Source: Trichomonas vaginalis G3
Lineage: Eukaryota; Parabasalia; Trichomonadida; Trichomonadidae
DNA: 64,000 bases
Direction of reading: 5' to 3'
Assembly (NCBI RefSeq): GCF_026262505.1
Contig: NC_067204.1
Location: 11,426,522-11,490,521, forward strand
Positions 44,724 through 53,929 of the stretch are shown here, piece after piece. Position numbers and translations under genes: made by a program. The notes under the pieces are model-generated. The model did not search any database. It worked only from the letters and a program-made list of their open reading frames with translations, and was not told the DNA's origin. The stretch's first letter is position 1. The number at the start of each line of letters is the position of its first letter.

Positions 44724-45548
44724 ATGGATTTAAATTCATCCACCCCTTATGAAGAATTAGGGAGTATATAATACATACGTAGATGATATGATTAATGAAG
44801 CATTGAGTGATAATAGAAATGCTCTATCTAAGGAAAAATTAATGAAAATTCCATATTCTGAATGTTACTTAAATTCAATCACTGCAGCAATTGGTAAACA
44901 AAATAAAGGTAAAACATTAACGATATTAAAACAAATTATCATTATTGCTAACACTTCCCCCATTCACATGTGTTAATTTATATCAACCGTTCAGGTTCAC
45001 CTTCAGATGATACATTTGAATCTTTAAAGCATTTAATCAAAATTCCAATTATTTATTTATCACAAGAAGAAGCAGAAGATTATTTAAAAAACTTTTTAAT
45101 GTATAAAGAATTATATAATACAATCAAGAAGCAAGGATTAGAGGATAAAATTATTGATAAACAACGGGATGAATTATTTGAAACACTTTCTATTTCAAAT
45201 TTTGATAGAGAATTTTTGCATTCACTCATTTTTCTAGATGATGCAGTGAAATCAAAACTAATAACAAATGAGAAATCATATTTTAATCAGTTATTAACTC
45301 AATGTCGACACATTCAGTGTTCATTCTTTATGGCTGTTCAATACTTCAAAGCATTAAGCACAAACATTAAATCAAATCTATCAACACTTTTCATTTTCAG
45401 TGGGTTTAGTCGTCAACAGTTGAACGTTATGCTTTATCAAGTGAATTTACCAATGAGCATTAATGAACTTTACACACAATATCAGCAATTAGGTGAACAT
45501 GGAAAAATAATAGTTGATTTAAATAAAGGAAGTGTTAAATTTGATTAA
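44724..45548 (+). pseudogene. Packaging ATPase (FtsK/HerA, A32-like), Maverick B
   Basis: Starts 24 bases after the capsid gene. A Walker A-like IGKQNKGKT is seen near 44892 and Walker B LIFLDDA near 45226. The C-terminal part has SGFSRQQLNVMLYQ and ends with a short acidic tail. It would pump element DNA into capsids. It is broken, about two breaks. Gene order capsid-ATPase is as in A. Confidence 0.78.
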
Positions 45549-45588
45549 CTTTTTATAATTAATTTTTATTTTTTATTTATAATTAAAC

Positions 45589-46488
45589 ATGACAGAAATG
45601 GCAAATCTTCTACAGGTTCCATTAAAACAAGGGACAAACAAAAAGGGTGCATATAATAGAACTATGAAAGTTCCTGATGGAATGAAAGAATTAGTTCATA
45701 TTGTTGCTGGTCTTCAAAAAGATGTTAAACAAATGAGAAACGTTTTAACATTACCAGAAGCTCAAGCATATGCCAAACGTCAAGGTCCAAATTGGGAAGC
45801 ACACGAAGCAGACATTACGGGTCCAAATGGAAAACCTGATGGTATAAATGAAGTTTTCGTTACTGATGGTCAAGGTAATATTAAAGTCATAAATGGTTAT
45901 AAATTAACTATATCTGATTATCCTAAACGTAAAGCATATAATGAACGTTATCCTATGCAATTTGATGAAAATGGAAAAGCTGTTAAACAATACATTGGAG
46001 AAGGTGAAAATGGTCCAATTAATTCATACCGTCATAATCCATATTCTTATTTCAATGAAGAATTAAATGCTATTGAAGAGGGACCGGATGGATTACCACG
46101 ATATTCTAACCAGTTTGATGGTCAATATGCAAATATTAGACCTGAAATTTCAGCTAAGAAATTCTTTAAAGTTGCTTTATTCGATCCAGTTTTCGCAAAT
46201 GTTAAAGATGAACTTAAACAGCAATTCCAACCAATTATAGTAGCAAGAATTGCATCAGGTGCTTTATCTCAAGCATTCAAAGATTTAATTAAGAAACCAT
46301 TATATCAGCAACGAGGTTTAACTTATGATTTAGTTAAGGAATCAGATAAAAGAAAATTTGAGAAATCAGATGATTATAAGAATGCAATTAATGAATATAT
46401 TCGGTCTATTAATTTCGATGAAACAGCTAAAAATCAACTTCATGAACAAATACAGGGAATAATAGATTCAAAAGTTCCAGCAAAATAA
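45589..46488 (+). CDS. 299-residue virion-type protein, Maverick B
   Basis: Open 299-codon gene. An N-terminal helix-rich part ([20 protein letters not shown]) is followed by a beta segment [20 protein letters not shown] and [20 protein letters not shown], then [10 protein letters not shown] and a helical C-terminal third ([20 protein letters not shown]). I do not have a firm family name. The D-G-x-N-E-V-F-V-T-D/N-G-Y/D-Y-P pattern reminds me of proteins of some large DNA viruses. It is placed among capsid genes, so a virion part is likely but inferred. Confidence 0.72.
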   Translation: MTEMANLLQVPLKQGTNKKGAYNRTMKVPDGMKELVHIVAGLQKDVKQMRNVLTLPEAQAYAKRQGPNWEAHEADITGPNGKPDGINEVFVTDGQGNIKVINGYKLTISDYPKRKAYNERYPMQFDENGKAVKQYIGEGENGPINSYRHNPYSYFNEELNAIEEGPDGLPRYSNQFDGQYANIRPEISAKKFFKVALFDPVFANVKDELKQQFQPIIVARIASGALSQAFKDLIKKPLYQQRGLTYDLVKESDKRKFEKSDDYKNAINEYIRSINFDETAKNQLHEQIQGIIDSKVPAK

Positions 46489-46520
46489 AAGTTTAAATAT
46501 ATTTTTTTATTCGAATATAA

Positions 46521-47188
46521 ATGAGAAGACGTTTCACTAGTCAAAAGAACACTAACGCAAAAGCAGAGATTACGGTTGGTTATAACGTAAATGATGATAA
46601 ATCACGAATTATTCAAAATGTTAAAGTTAATGTTAGCCCTGAATTAACAAGGTCAGCAACTCAACCAAATTTATTAACTCGTGACTTACCGAAAAAGGAG
46701 GAGGAGCAAAATAAAGAAGATGGAGACCCAATCATTTTATCTGAACCGGTAAAGAACCTGTTGAAATTCCCACTTATCCAACATACCCCCCACCTCTTTC
46801 ATCAAACATCGAGAACCCATATAAAATAGACATTAATTCTGAATTAATGAAAATTTACCGTGATATAATAATTAATAATTATGATTCAATAATAAATTTA
46901 ATTGACCAATCCGGTTTAATTATTTTACCTTATGAATCATTAATTCACATTATCGCCATTCTTTGTGATGTTCAAGATTCAGACGTTAAGATTCAATTTT
47001 TCATAGATGATGAGGTTTCATGCTGCGGAACAGTTGCAAAAATAAATCCTATAAAGGATATTAGCACAATTAAGATATCAAAGAACGGAACAACAACTGA
47101 ACTTCATTTAACATATAATGATATTTATAATAAAATAGTTGATGAATATAAAATATCACTTGAAAAATTCTTTGTTAAGGCTATTTAA
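46521..47188 (+). pseudogene. VSCCG-family protein, Maverick B
   Basis: Basic start (MRRRFTSQKNTNAKAEITVG), then a proline/acid-rich middle, then EVSCCG and LHLTYNDIYNKIVDEYKISL at the end. It is recognisably related to the open protein of element C at 61515-62096. Its 3' end overlaps the convergent 159-residue gene by four bases. It is broken, about two breaks. Confidence 0.68.
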
Positions 47189-47664
47189 TATTCAAGCATT
47201 AACATTATCGAATAATAATCCTTTGAATCATAATCAATAATAATTGACCTTTCACCAGTTTCTATCGTTTGTTTTATTTCTTTTTGTTCCCCACTATCTG
47301 GATCGGTCATTGTAATTGTTTTTGTTATAGTATCAGCTTTATCTTTAACTTCAATCTTTTTTCCATCGGGATATTTAAACCAAAATTCCAAAAATTCGAT
47401 ATTGTCAATCTGTTCATATTTTAATCTATCAATTACATTTTTAATACCATCTGAAAATCTTATGAAATGGTCATTATATGGGTTTGATTGAACTAAATTT
47501 GAATGAAGTGAAATATAACCTGTTGATGAATATGACATTGACTCATATTTTCTGAAAACACTAAAATTTATAACATGAATGAATTTCTTATTCGTTGAAT
47601 TTATGAATTCTTGAGGTAATCTTATTCTAGTTTTATTTATCACTGGAAAATAACGCTTTACCAT
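47185..47664 (-). CDS. 159-residue unknown protein, Maverick B
   Basis: Open 159-codon gene, the only minus-strand gene in this block. It starts MVKRYFPVINKTRIRLPQEF. Alternating beta-type strands (FIHVINFSVFRKYESMSYSS, LEFWFKYPDGKKIEVKDKAD) dominate, and it ends RSIIIDYDSKDYYSIMLMLE. There are no cysteines or catalytic motifs. The start codon is 18 bases from that of the divergent penton-like gene, so the two must share one promoter region. Family unknown. Confidence 0.68.
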   Translation of the reverse strand: MVKRYFPVINKTRIRLPQEFINSTNKKFIHVINFSVFRKYESMSYSSTGYISLHSNLVQSNPYNDHFIRFSDGIKNVIDRLKYEQIDNIEFLEFWFKYPDGKKIEVKDKADTITKTITMTDPDSGEQKEIKQTIETGERSIIIDYDSKDYYSIMLMLEY

Positions 47665-47682
47665 ATTTTTAATCGTAAAAAA

Positions 47683-48393
47683 ATGTCAATTATCAATATT
47701 ATTTCGAATAATAGCTGTGAATTAAATTTAACAGTTAGCGGAATTTATAATGTTACTCTCGTTTCTGTGAGTGGTAAATTTAATCCCATTCTTTTAGACC
47801 CTTCAGATTATATATCATTTATTAAAGATGACCTTGAAAAAACGTATGATATGTATATAAATAATGTGATAGCGAAATGGGATATTAACATGATTTTAAG
47901 TTATTTAAATGAATCATTTATCGTATGGTATGAAGAAAATTTTAAATCAAAACCCGATAAACTTTTTGAACTTGATGAAATAAATAACCTTATTAAATTT
48001 CCGCTGAAAATTAAATTTTGTACTCCTCATCTTCGTTCATTGTTGGGGATATTAAATTTTGAAAAAGATGTTGGGGATGTTTTGTATTCTGACACTGGTT
48101 CCAATTTCATTTTAATCAAATGTGATAAAGTTAATACCCCAATGAGATTTTCACATCAAACATTAGACCCTAACTCTTACCCATCAATACAAAACATTTT
48201 ATCCATCAACTTAAACACATTTTCTTTATCATATCCGTTTCAATTATCCGGGAATTCATTTATTCTTCATTCAAAAGATTTATCAAATATTAAATTTAGA
48301 ATAACTGACCTATTTGATTGTGATTTAGAATTTATGAATGAAATATTATGGCAATTTCAAATAGAGAAAATAGCCGATGAGATAACGGATTAA
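47683..48393 (+). CDS. Penton-like (candidate minor capsid) protein, Maverick B
   Basis: Open 236-codon gene, nearly identical to that in A. The N-terminal half is beta-rich (CELNLTVSGIYNVTLVSVSG), as is the C-terminal half (FILIKCDKVNTPMRFSHQTL, FSLSYPFQLSGNSFILHSKD). Size, position beside the fibre, and likeness of its opening to the protein at 62102-62890 in C make a penton base the best guess. A fibre normally docks on such a protein. Not proven by any motif. Confidence 0.52.
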   Translation: MSIINIISNNSCELNLTVSGIYNVTLVSVSGKFNPILLDPSDYISFIKDDLEKTYDMYINNVIAKWDINMILSYLNESFIVWYEENFKSKPDKLFELDEINNLIKFPLKIKFCTPHLRSLLGILNFEKDVGDVLYSDTGSNFILIKCDKVNTPMRFSHQTLDPNSYPSIQNILSINLNTFSLSYPFQLSGNSFILHSKDLSNIKFRITDLFDCDLEFMNEILWQFQIEKIADEITD

Positions 48394-48417
48394 ATATTTA
48401 TTTTTAAATCATAATAA

Positions 48418-49476
48418 ATGATTAAACCACAGCAACTTAAGGCACACACCCCGCCTTATCCTACTACTACCATTACATACGCCATATATGCATATAATTC
48501 AAAGACGGCAGAACAAACGCAAAGGTTGAAATATGGAGATTTGGAGATAGTATTGAAAAATGACCATTTCGAATTCGTTTGCAAAGGTGGTGCAGTGATA
48601 TCAAATATAAAAGAAATTTTATTTATGAATTCAAAAATTAAAGGAATAACGGATGATATAACATCAATTCCACCAGAAGAACAGAGATATTACGCATTAA
48701 ATGCATTTCCTAAAGTTTTGAAGATTGGAAGATTTAATTTAAATGAGGAATTCATAGAAGGTTTCCTAAATGACATAATGAAGAGGGTGGATAAGGAATA
48801 TGTGGATAGTGAATTAAATAAGAAGGCAAATTTGGTTTATGTTGATGAAAAAGATAATGAAATTAAAGAAAAGGTTGAATGGTATCATGAATGGACATCG
48901 GAGACTTTTAAAGTTAAAGCTGATACAGGATGGGTTTCAGGATGTTTAGACCTTAAAGCAGATAAAACATATGTTGATGAAAATTATGCAAAGAAGTCGG
49001 AAGTAAATGATGTGATTACAAGCATGAAAAATGAAATACTTCAAACATTATATCCTGTTGGTTCTATTTATACGTCAATGAACTCAACAAATCCATCAAC
49101 AGTTTTAGGTTTTGGTATGTGGAAGCAGATTGTAGATAAATTCTTATACTGTGCTAGATATTCAAAGCAAACAGGAGGTTCGAAGAAAATTAAAGAAGCA
49201 AACCTTCCACCGCACACTCATACAGGAACTACAAACACAACAGGTAATCATTCACATTCAATAACAAAAAGAGGTTATATAAATCTTGCAGCGGGTTCGG
49301 ATAGATGGGGAATGAATAGATATGATATCACAACTGACCCAGTAGATTCAAGCACAGGTATTTTCTGTGGAACCGCAGGAAATCATTCACACACTTTCAC
49401 AACAAATCCAACAGGCTCGGGTAAAGATTACATGCCACCATTTGTGACTGTATTCGCATGGTACCGCGTTCAATGA
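48418..49476 (+). CDS. Phage-type fibre with collar-like tip, Maverick B
   Basis: Open 352-codon gene starting 25 bases after the penton-like gene. Residues 1-115 form the base. About 120-205 are shaft repeats (EYVDSELNKKANLVYVDE, LKADKTYVDENYAKKSEV). From about 209 comes the tip: TLYPVGSIYTSMNSTNPST, FGMWKQIVDKFLYCARYS, NLPPHTHTGTTNTTGNHSHS, NHSHTFTTNPTGSG and YMPPFVTVFAWYRV. This is the order of phage tail-collar/gp10-type domains that bind receptors or sugars. The first 15 residues differ from those of A, while the rest is nearly identical. Confidence 0.86.
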   Translation: MIKPQQLKAHTPPYPTTTITYAIYAYNSKTAEQTQRLKYGDLEIVLKNDHFEFVCKGGAVISNIKEILFMNSKIKGITDDITSIPPEEQRYYALNAFPKVLKIGRFNLNEEFIEGFLNDIMKRVDKEYVDSELNKKANLVYVDEKDNEIKEKVEWYHEWTSETFKVKADTGWVSGCLDLKADKTYVDENYAKKSEVNDVITSMKNEILQTLYPVGSIYTSMNSTNPSTVLGFGMWKQIVDKFLYCARYSKQTGGSKKIKEANLPPHTHTGTTNTTGNHSHSITKRGYINLAAGSDRWGMNRYDITTDPVDSSTGIFCGTAGNHSHTFTTNPTGSGKDYMPPFVTVFAWYRVQ

Positions 49477-49581
49477 ATGTGCTTGAGCCCAGACTTTTGG
49501 GTCAAGGCTTACCGAATGAACTAAATATATTTTATGTCTGTAATTAATTAGGTAATGAAGTAATGGATGAACTGCAGAAAT

Positions 49582-49770
49582 AAATGTTTACGTTAAGTGA
49601 CTCAAAGAGTCCGGAGACAAAGTCTCATGTTTACGTTAATGGTTTTTAGGTTATTCAATAATTAATTATTTTTGAAGAACTGAAGGTGCTACCATGTTAC
49701 CATATGCTACCAGGTTAATTAACTTCTCTTAAAATTACTGACAACACGACATTTTGACAACAGTCCTGGA
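49582..49770. repeat. Iteron-like array B1 (one unit)
   Basis: Has ACGTTAA-type repeats, then AATTAATTATTTTTGAAGAA, CTGAAGG, and a triplet core GCTACC-GTTACC-GCTACC in place of the three GTCACC cores of element A. AGGTTAATTAACTTCT and the TGACAAC cores follow. It lies between the fibre and KilA-N genes, like array A3. Confidence 0.85.
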
Positions 49771-49829
49771 AATTTGATGCAGTTCAAAAATAAAGTTAGT
49801 TTTAAAATTATTTTTATTTATTTTTTATT

Positions 49830-50510
49830 TTGTATGTAAGAACAGAAATGTCAGTCGAAGCAAAAACATTCACGAACAAATCTAATGGCGAAACATTCAC
49901 AAAAGGCACTTATAACGGTATTGAAGTCTTACGTAGAGACAAGGATGGTTACATTAATGCAACAAATATGTGTCAGCAGTTTAGGAAAGACTTTAGAAAG
50001 TTGTTGGAAAATAAGTCCTGGGAAGAGTATTATAAGGCATTTTGTGAAGAATATAGCAACCGTCTGAATTCCGGCGGTTGCTTTTTATACAAAATTCATG
50101 CAGGAATTCCTGATGAAATCAAACAGGTTAGAGGAACGTATGTAGACCCAAGACTTATAAACTATATAGCAATGTGGGCTTCTCCAAAATATTGCATAGC
50201 AGTTGGAAAAATTATGGATTCCATAGACAAGAAAGTTCATGAGAAGTTAGATGAAGAAGAACTCGAAGATACAGTAGAGAATGCAAAACATTTGTTCGAA
50301 CAAGAAGTTAGAAAAATGTGCGAAAAACAATTAGAACATGAACGTGAGTTATGTTATGGTTATAGAGATTCTCCATTCGAACTAGACCAATGGGAACAAG
50401 AAAATTTAAGGAGAGAATTTAGAGAATATGAACTCGCTAAGATAGCATTAGAAGCTGCAGAAAAGAAGTTAAAAGCTTGGGGTCGTTTTGTACAAAAATA
50501 TTGTGAGTAA
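49830..50510 (+). CDS. KilA-N domain protein, Maverick B
   Basis: Open 226-codon gene. KilA-N pattern over about residues 20-120 (NGIEVLRRDKDGYINATNMC, GTYVDPRLINYIAMWASPKY), then a charged coiled-coil part with LDEEELEDTVENAKHLFEQE and FELDQWEQENLRREFREYEL. Translation may begin at the second methionine (49848, MSVEAK), because the first lies only a few bases behind the T-rich start motif. It is flanked by arrays B1 and B2. A flipped 12-base loop at 50063-50074 gives RLNSGG where A has RRNSDG. A site-specific DNA binder is likely from the family. Confidence 0.88.
   Translation: MYVRTEMSVEAKTFTNKSNGETFTKGTYNGIEVLRRDKDGYINATNMCQQFRKDFRKLLENKSWEEYYKAFCEEYSNRLNSGGCFLYKIHAGIPDEIKQVRGTYVDPRLINYIAMWASPKYCIAVGKIMDSIDKKVHEKLDEEELEDTVENAKHLFEQEVRKMCEKQLEHERELCYGYRDSPFELDQWEQENLRREFREYELAKIALEAAEKKLKAWGRFVQKYCE
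50055..50082. repeat. Short inverted arms with flipped loop in the KilA-N gene (B copy)
   Basis: Arms AGCAACCG and CGGTTGCT enclose TCTGAATTCCGG, reading along the gene. In A the gene-sense loop is CCGGAATTCAGA, its exact reverse complement. The hairpin is followed by TTTTTA in the sense strand. Confidence 0.9.
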
Positions 50511-50581
50511 ATGAACCATTTATTTTTGTCATAAAGACGCAACGTGGCGGGGCATAGCCCATGACCAAAAATATATTTTAT

Positions 50582-50716
50582 CGTTAATGTTTTTAGGTTA
50601 TTCAATAATTAATTATTTTTGAAGAACTGAAGGTGCTACCATGTTACCATGTGCTACCAGGTTAATTAACTTCTCTGAAAAAATGAGACAACATGACATT
50701 TAGACAACAGTCCAGG
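50582..50716. repeat. Iteron-like array B2 (one unit)
   Basis: One unit with the B-type triplet (GCTACC, GTTACC, GCTACC), conserved flanks CTGAAGG and AGGTTAATTAACTTCT, and GACAACATGACATTTAGACA after it. It lies between KilA-N and helicase, where element A has three units. Confidence 0.85.
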
Positions 50717-50782
50717 AAATTTGATGCAGTCCAAAAATAAAGTTAGTTTTAAAACTATTTTTATTTTTTTATTCCTATATAA

Positions 50783-53095
50783 ATGACAGCAACAAACAAC
50801 AACAGCAACTATATCGTTTCTGATGAAAAAGTTATTGATTCATTAGCTGAGGAATTAGTTGTGGCAGAAACTAAAACCCTCAACGAAAGAATTGGTGAAA
50901 ACAAGATTGATTTACATAACTATCTCAAACATGATGGAGGAAGAGGAAGGAAAACTGGTATGGCTTTATTAGTAAATAAAATTTCGAATTTAACGATTAT
51001 AGATGTTGATATCAATAAATCGTACAATGATGAACTTAAAGAAACGGTTAGAAAAGACATTTTATCAAAACTTTCGGATAAAGATGTTATCGTTAAAACC
51101 GCTTCAGGAGGTCTTCACATTTATTGCAACACTAATTTCTTCTATTCAGTTTCGAACAGAATGATTAAATGTTATTCCTGCAATGATTATGATATTGATA
51201 TAATGACTTCTATTGATGATTCAAAACGTTCATTAGTGGTTATGGCTGATTCAAGAGTTCGAAAGAATGCAACAGAACCAATCAAAACATACTCATTCAT
51301 TCGTGGAAGTTATGATTCAACATTAACTAGAACCGTAAACGATATATTAAATGATTTGAATATTAAGGTAAGAGTTGAACAGAAGAACGAAGAAATAAAG
51401 ACTATCACGAATGAAAACAAAGATGTAAACATTGACGATAAACTTGCCCAGAGCATAGTTGATGGCATCTGTGATTTTGAAGTACATAATGACGGTGGAA
51501 ACATGAATTTAGAAAAAGAAATAACATTATTCACACTGTTTCAAGCTATTAATTCGTTACCTAATCATTTAATTAATGAAGCATACGATAACGTTTATAA
51601 CTTCTGCAGTTTAACAGAAAATGCAAAAAGTAATTTTGAAAAAGCACGTAGTAGATATGCACATTTAATGACTTCTCCATTTGTTTTAGTGAAGATTCTA
51701 AAACTATATCAAAAGGAATATTATGATGAATACGTTTTACCTTTATTACGTAAGCCAAAAATAACATTTGATATAAAACTTGATGACTCGTTTTTGATAA
51801 CAGATATTAGACGCAAGGCTGAAAATCATCAGTATAAAAACAGTTCTGAAGTAATTGAGGATTTATCACGTGTAATCCGTTTTGTAGATTGTGGAAACAA
51901 ATATTTCATTCAAAAGGACTATAATATCCACGATAAAATGAATCAAATATCATTCGTTCTTCAATCAAACATGAAAGAGTCACTTAAAATGATTAAATTA
52001 TTTAAAGAAGAAGGTAAAACAATAACAGCATGGGACGTACTACTAAATCAATTGTCTTCATTAACTGTTAAGGGTGTTTGCTTTAAATCTGATTCCCCAG
52101 ATGTTTTCTCAACGTTTCAGGGTTATAAATACAACATTCTCGAAAAGCCTGATTACTCAAAAATTGAGATGTTTATGGATTTCATTAAAGAAGCCATTTG
52201 TGATAATAATGATGAAGTGTATAAATACCTACTCGGCTGGATTGCATCAATGATTCAACATCCTGGAATCAAGAATGAAACAGCAATTATTTTGAAAGGA
52301 CTTCAGGGAACAGGTAAAAACAGATTTACAGACATTATTTCTGAACTCCTCGCTGGTTATTCATGTAAAAACATTACTGAAATAAGTGAGCTAACGGGTA
52401 ATTTCAATTCGGTTGTTGAAAATAAAATGTTTCTTGTACTTAATGAACTCAAGAATGTTGGTGAAGACAGACTCGCAAACTTCAACGCTTTGAAATCAAT
52501 TATAACGGATAATGAGATAAGAATTAATGAAAAGAATCAACCCAGAAGAACTGCTCAGAACGTTGCAAACTTCATTTTCGTAACTAATAACGTTTACCCT
52601 GTCAAAATTGAAGTTGGAGACAGAAGATACGTAGTTTTAAGAGTTAATGGTAAATTCAAGGGTCAATTTGATTACTTCAAGAATTTAATGGATTCATGCA
52701 CAAAGGAATTTTATGATAATTTACTAACATATTTTATGCAATATGACCTTTCATCATTTAATGTACGAATCATACCGATGACTGAAGCCAAACAAGATTT
52801 AATTGAATTATCAACAAATCCTTTAGATGTATGGATAAATACACATTATGATGAATTGTGTACAGGTATGACGTGTAAAAATGCTCTATTCTGCAAACCA
52901 TCAGACATGAAAGACAAGAATTTCCAAATGAGCATTAAGGATAAATGTGATAGGAAACATAGAAGAATAGACGATAAACAAACATGGTGTTATGTTTTGA
53001 AAGAAGAAATGAAAGGATTATATAAACAGGTTGAACCAAACGATAATGAGGATTCATTTACTGACGATGAAATACCTGTAAATGATGCTTTATAA
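50783..53095 (+). CDS. Primase-helicase (D5-like, SF3), Maverick B
   Basis: Open 770-codon gene. N-terminal prim-pol-type domain: KIDLHNYLKHDGG (41-53), IIDVDI (72-77) and TASGGLHIYC (106-115). A cysteine-containing strand (MIKCYSCNDYDIDIM, 128-141) follows. Middle helical part. SF3 helicase domain with Walker A GLQGTGKN at 506-513, an acidic Walker B-type strand KMFLVLNELKN near 549-560, and NFIFVTNNVYPV near 600. It is acidic at the C-terminus. It would prime and unwind DNA for polymerase B. The start is set by the T-rich motif followed by TATAAATG. It looks whole; element C has a more distant relative at 62919. Confidence 0.92.
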   Translation: MTATNNNSNYIVSDEKVIDSLAEELVVAETKTLNERIGENKIDLHNYLKHDGGRGRKTGMALLVNKISNLTIIDVDINKSYNDELKETVRKDILSKLSDKDVIVKTASGGLHIYCNTNFFYSVSNRMIKCYSCNDYDIDIMTSIDDSKRSLVVMADSRVRKNATEPIKTYSFIRGSYDSTLTRTVNDILNDLNIKVRVEQKNEEIKTITNENKDVNIDDKLAQSIVDGICDFEVHNDGGNMNLEKEITLFTLFQAINSLPNHLINEAYDNVYNFCSLTENAKSNFEKARSRYAHLMTSPFVLVKILKLYQKEYYDEYVLPLLRKPKITFDIKLDDSFLITDIRRKAENHQYKNSSEVIEDLSRVIRFVDCGNKYFIQKDYNIHDKMNQISFVLQSNMKESLKMIKLFKEEGKTITAWDVLLNQLSSLTVKGVCFKSDSPDVFSTFQGYKYNILEKPDYSKIEMFMDFIKEAICDNNDEVYKYLLGWIASMIQHPGIKNETAIILKGLQGTGKNRFTDIISELLAGYSCKNITEISELTGNFNSVVENKMFLVLNELKNVGEDRLANFNALKSIITDNEIRINEKNQPRRTAQNVANFIFVTNNVYPVKIEVGDRRYVVLRVNGKFKGQFDYFKNLMDSCTKEFYDNLLTYFMQYDLSSFNVRIIPMTEAKQDLIELSTNPLDVWINTHYDELCTGMTCKNALFCKPSDMKDKNFQMSIKDKCDRKHRRIDDKQTWCYVLKEEMKGLYKQVEPNDNEDSFTDDEIPVNDAL

Positions 53096-53127
53096 AGTAT
53101 GATTGGAATTTATTTTTGCATTAATCC

Positions 53128-53359
53128 TGTGTTGTTGTCTAAATGTCATGTTGTCATCATTTTTAAACGAAGTTAATTAACCTGGTAGCACATGGTAACA
53201 TGGTAGCACCTTCAGTTCTTCAAAAATAATTCATAAGTGCCTTCCTCCTTTCGTACCTGTTGTGTTGTCTAAATGTCATGTTGTCATCATTTTTAAAAGA
53301 AGTTAATTAACCTGGTAGCACATGGTAACATGGTAGCACCTTCAGTTCTTCAAAAATAA
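53128..53359. repeat. Iteron-like array B3 (two units)
   Basis: Two units about 120 bases apart in inverted orientation: TGTTGTCTAAATGTCATG, then AGAAGTTAATTAACCTGG, then GGTAGC-GGTAAC-GGTAGC cores and ACCTTCAGTTCTTC. Both have the B-type core. It lies after the helicase gene, like A1. Confidence 0.85.
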
Positions 53360-53444
53360 ATTTTCTTATCATTCAAATTAACTAAAGATGAACTTAATAA
53401 AATGATGATAAAATAACTGATAACAAAATTTTATTTTTATATAA

Positions 53445-53587
53445 ATGGATACCCCACAAGCTCAAAATTTACCACGAATCATAACAAGGAGGAAATGATA
53501 AAAATGATGCAAGAACTAATTAAAAACAACAAACCACGAAAACCGAGAAGATGCGGTTATGCAGTAATGATGGAAAGAAGAACCTAG
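53445..53587 (+). pseudogene. Short coding remnant present only in B
   Basis: An ATG at 53445 stands right behind the element's T-rich start motif and TATAA, and is followed by short reading stretches (MDTPQAQNLPRIITRRK; then MQELIKNNKPRKPRRCGYAV). The stretch is basic and looks like a small gene of the element that has decayed. Element A has nothing at the same place (4774-4801). Function unknown. It is broken, about one break. Confidence 0.35.
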
Positions 53588-53612
53588 AAGGGTTCGGGAA
53601 GAGGAATAAAAA

Positions 53613-53909
53613 TTAAATTTGGATTGAGTTTAAAAATTCATATTTATTAAATTCATCTCTTCCAATCAATTTATTTATTCTATTAAATTCTTTTATTTTT
53701 GCTTCACTCAGTTTAAGGATTGAACGGTAAGTTTCTAATTTTTCGATTATTTCTTTCCTCTCTTCATCGTTTTCAGTTCCATTAGTTTTATGGGCATCAA
53801 CCCCACCGCATTGCGGCTTCTTTTTGTAATAGCATATTTTTGATTTAATTCTGTTTAGTTTCTTTTTATATTCATTGTCTGGACTCTTGGCTGCTTTGTT
53901 GTCACTCAT
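53613..53909 (-). CDS. Small charged protein, Maverick B
   Basis: Open 98-codon gene, MSDNKAAKSPDNEYKKKLNR at the start, then KICYYKKKPQCGG, then a helical acidic/basic end (IEKLETYRSILKLSEAKIKE). It is the counterpart of 4502-4774 with eight extra residues in the middle (VDAHKTNG-type). It starts 20 bases from the integrase end on the same strand. Family unknown. It may be co-expressed with the integrase. Confidence 0.62.
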   Translation of the reverse strand: MSDNKAAKSPDNEYKKKLNRIKSKICYYKKKPQCGGVDAHKTNGTENDEERKEIIEKLETYRSILKLSEAKIKEFNRINKLIGRDEFNKYEFLNSIQI

Positions 53910-53929
53910 TTCTTACGAAATAAAAAAAA

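Noticed and set aside
50055-50090. Bacterial-type rho-independent terminator in the KilA-N gene (hairpin plus T-run).
   Set aside because: It lies in the middle of a well-conserved coding sequence in a eukaryotic element; the palindrome is better explained by the loop inversion.
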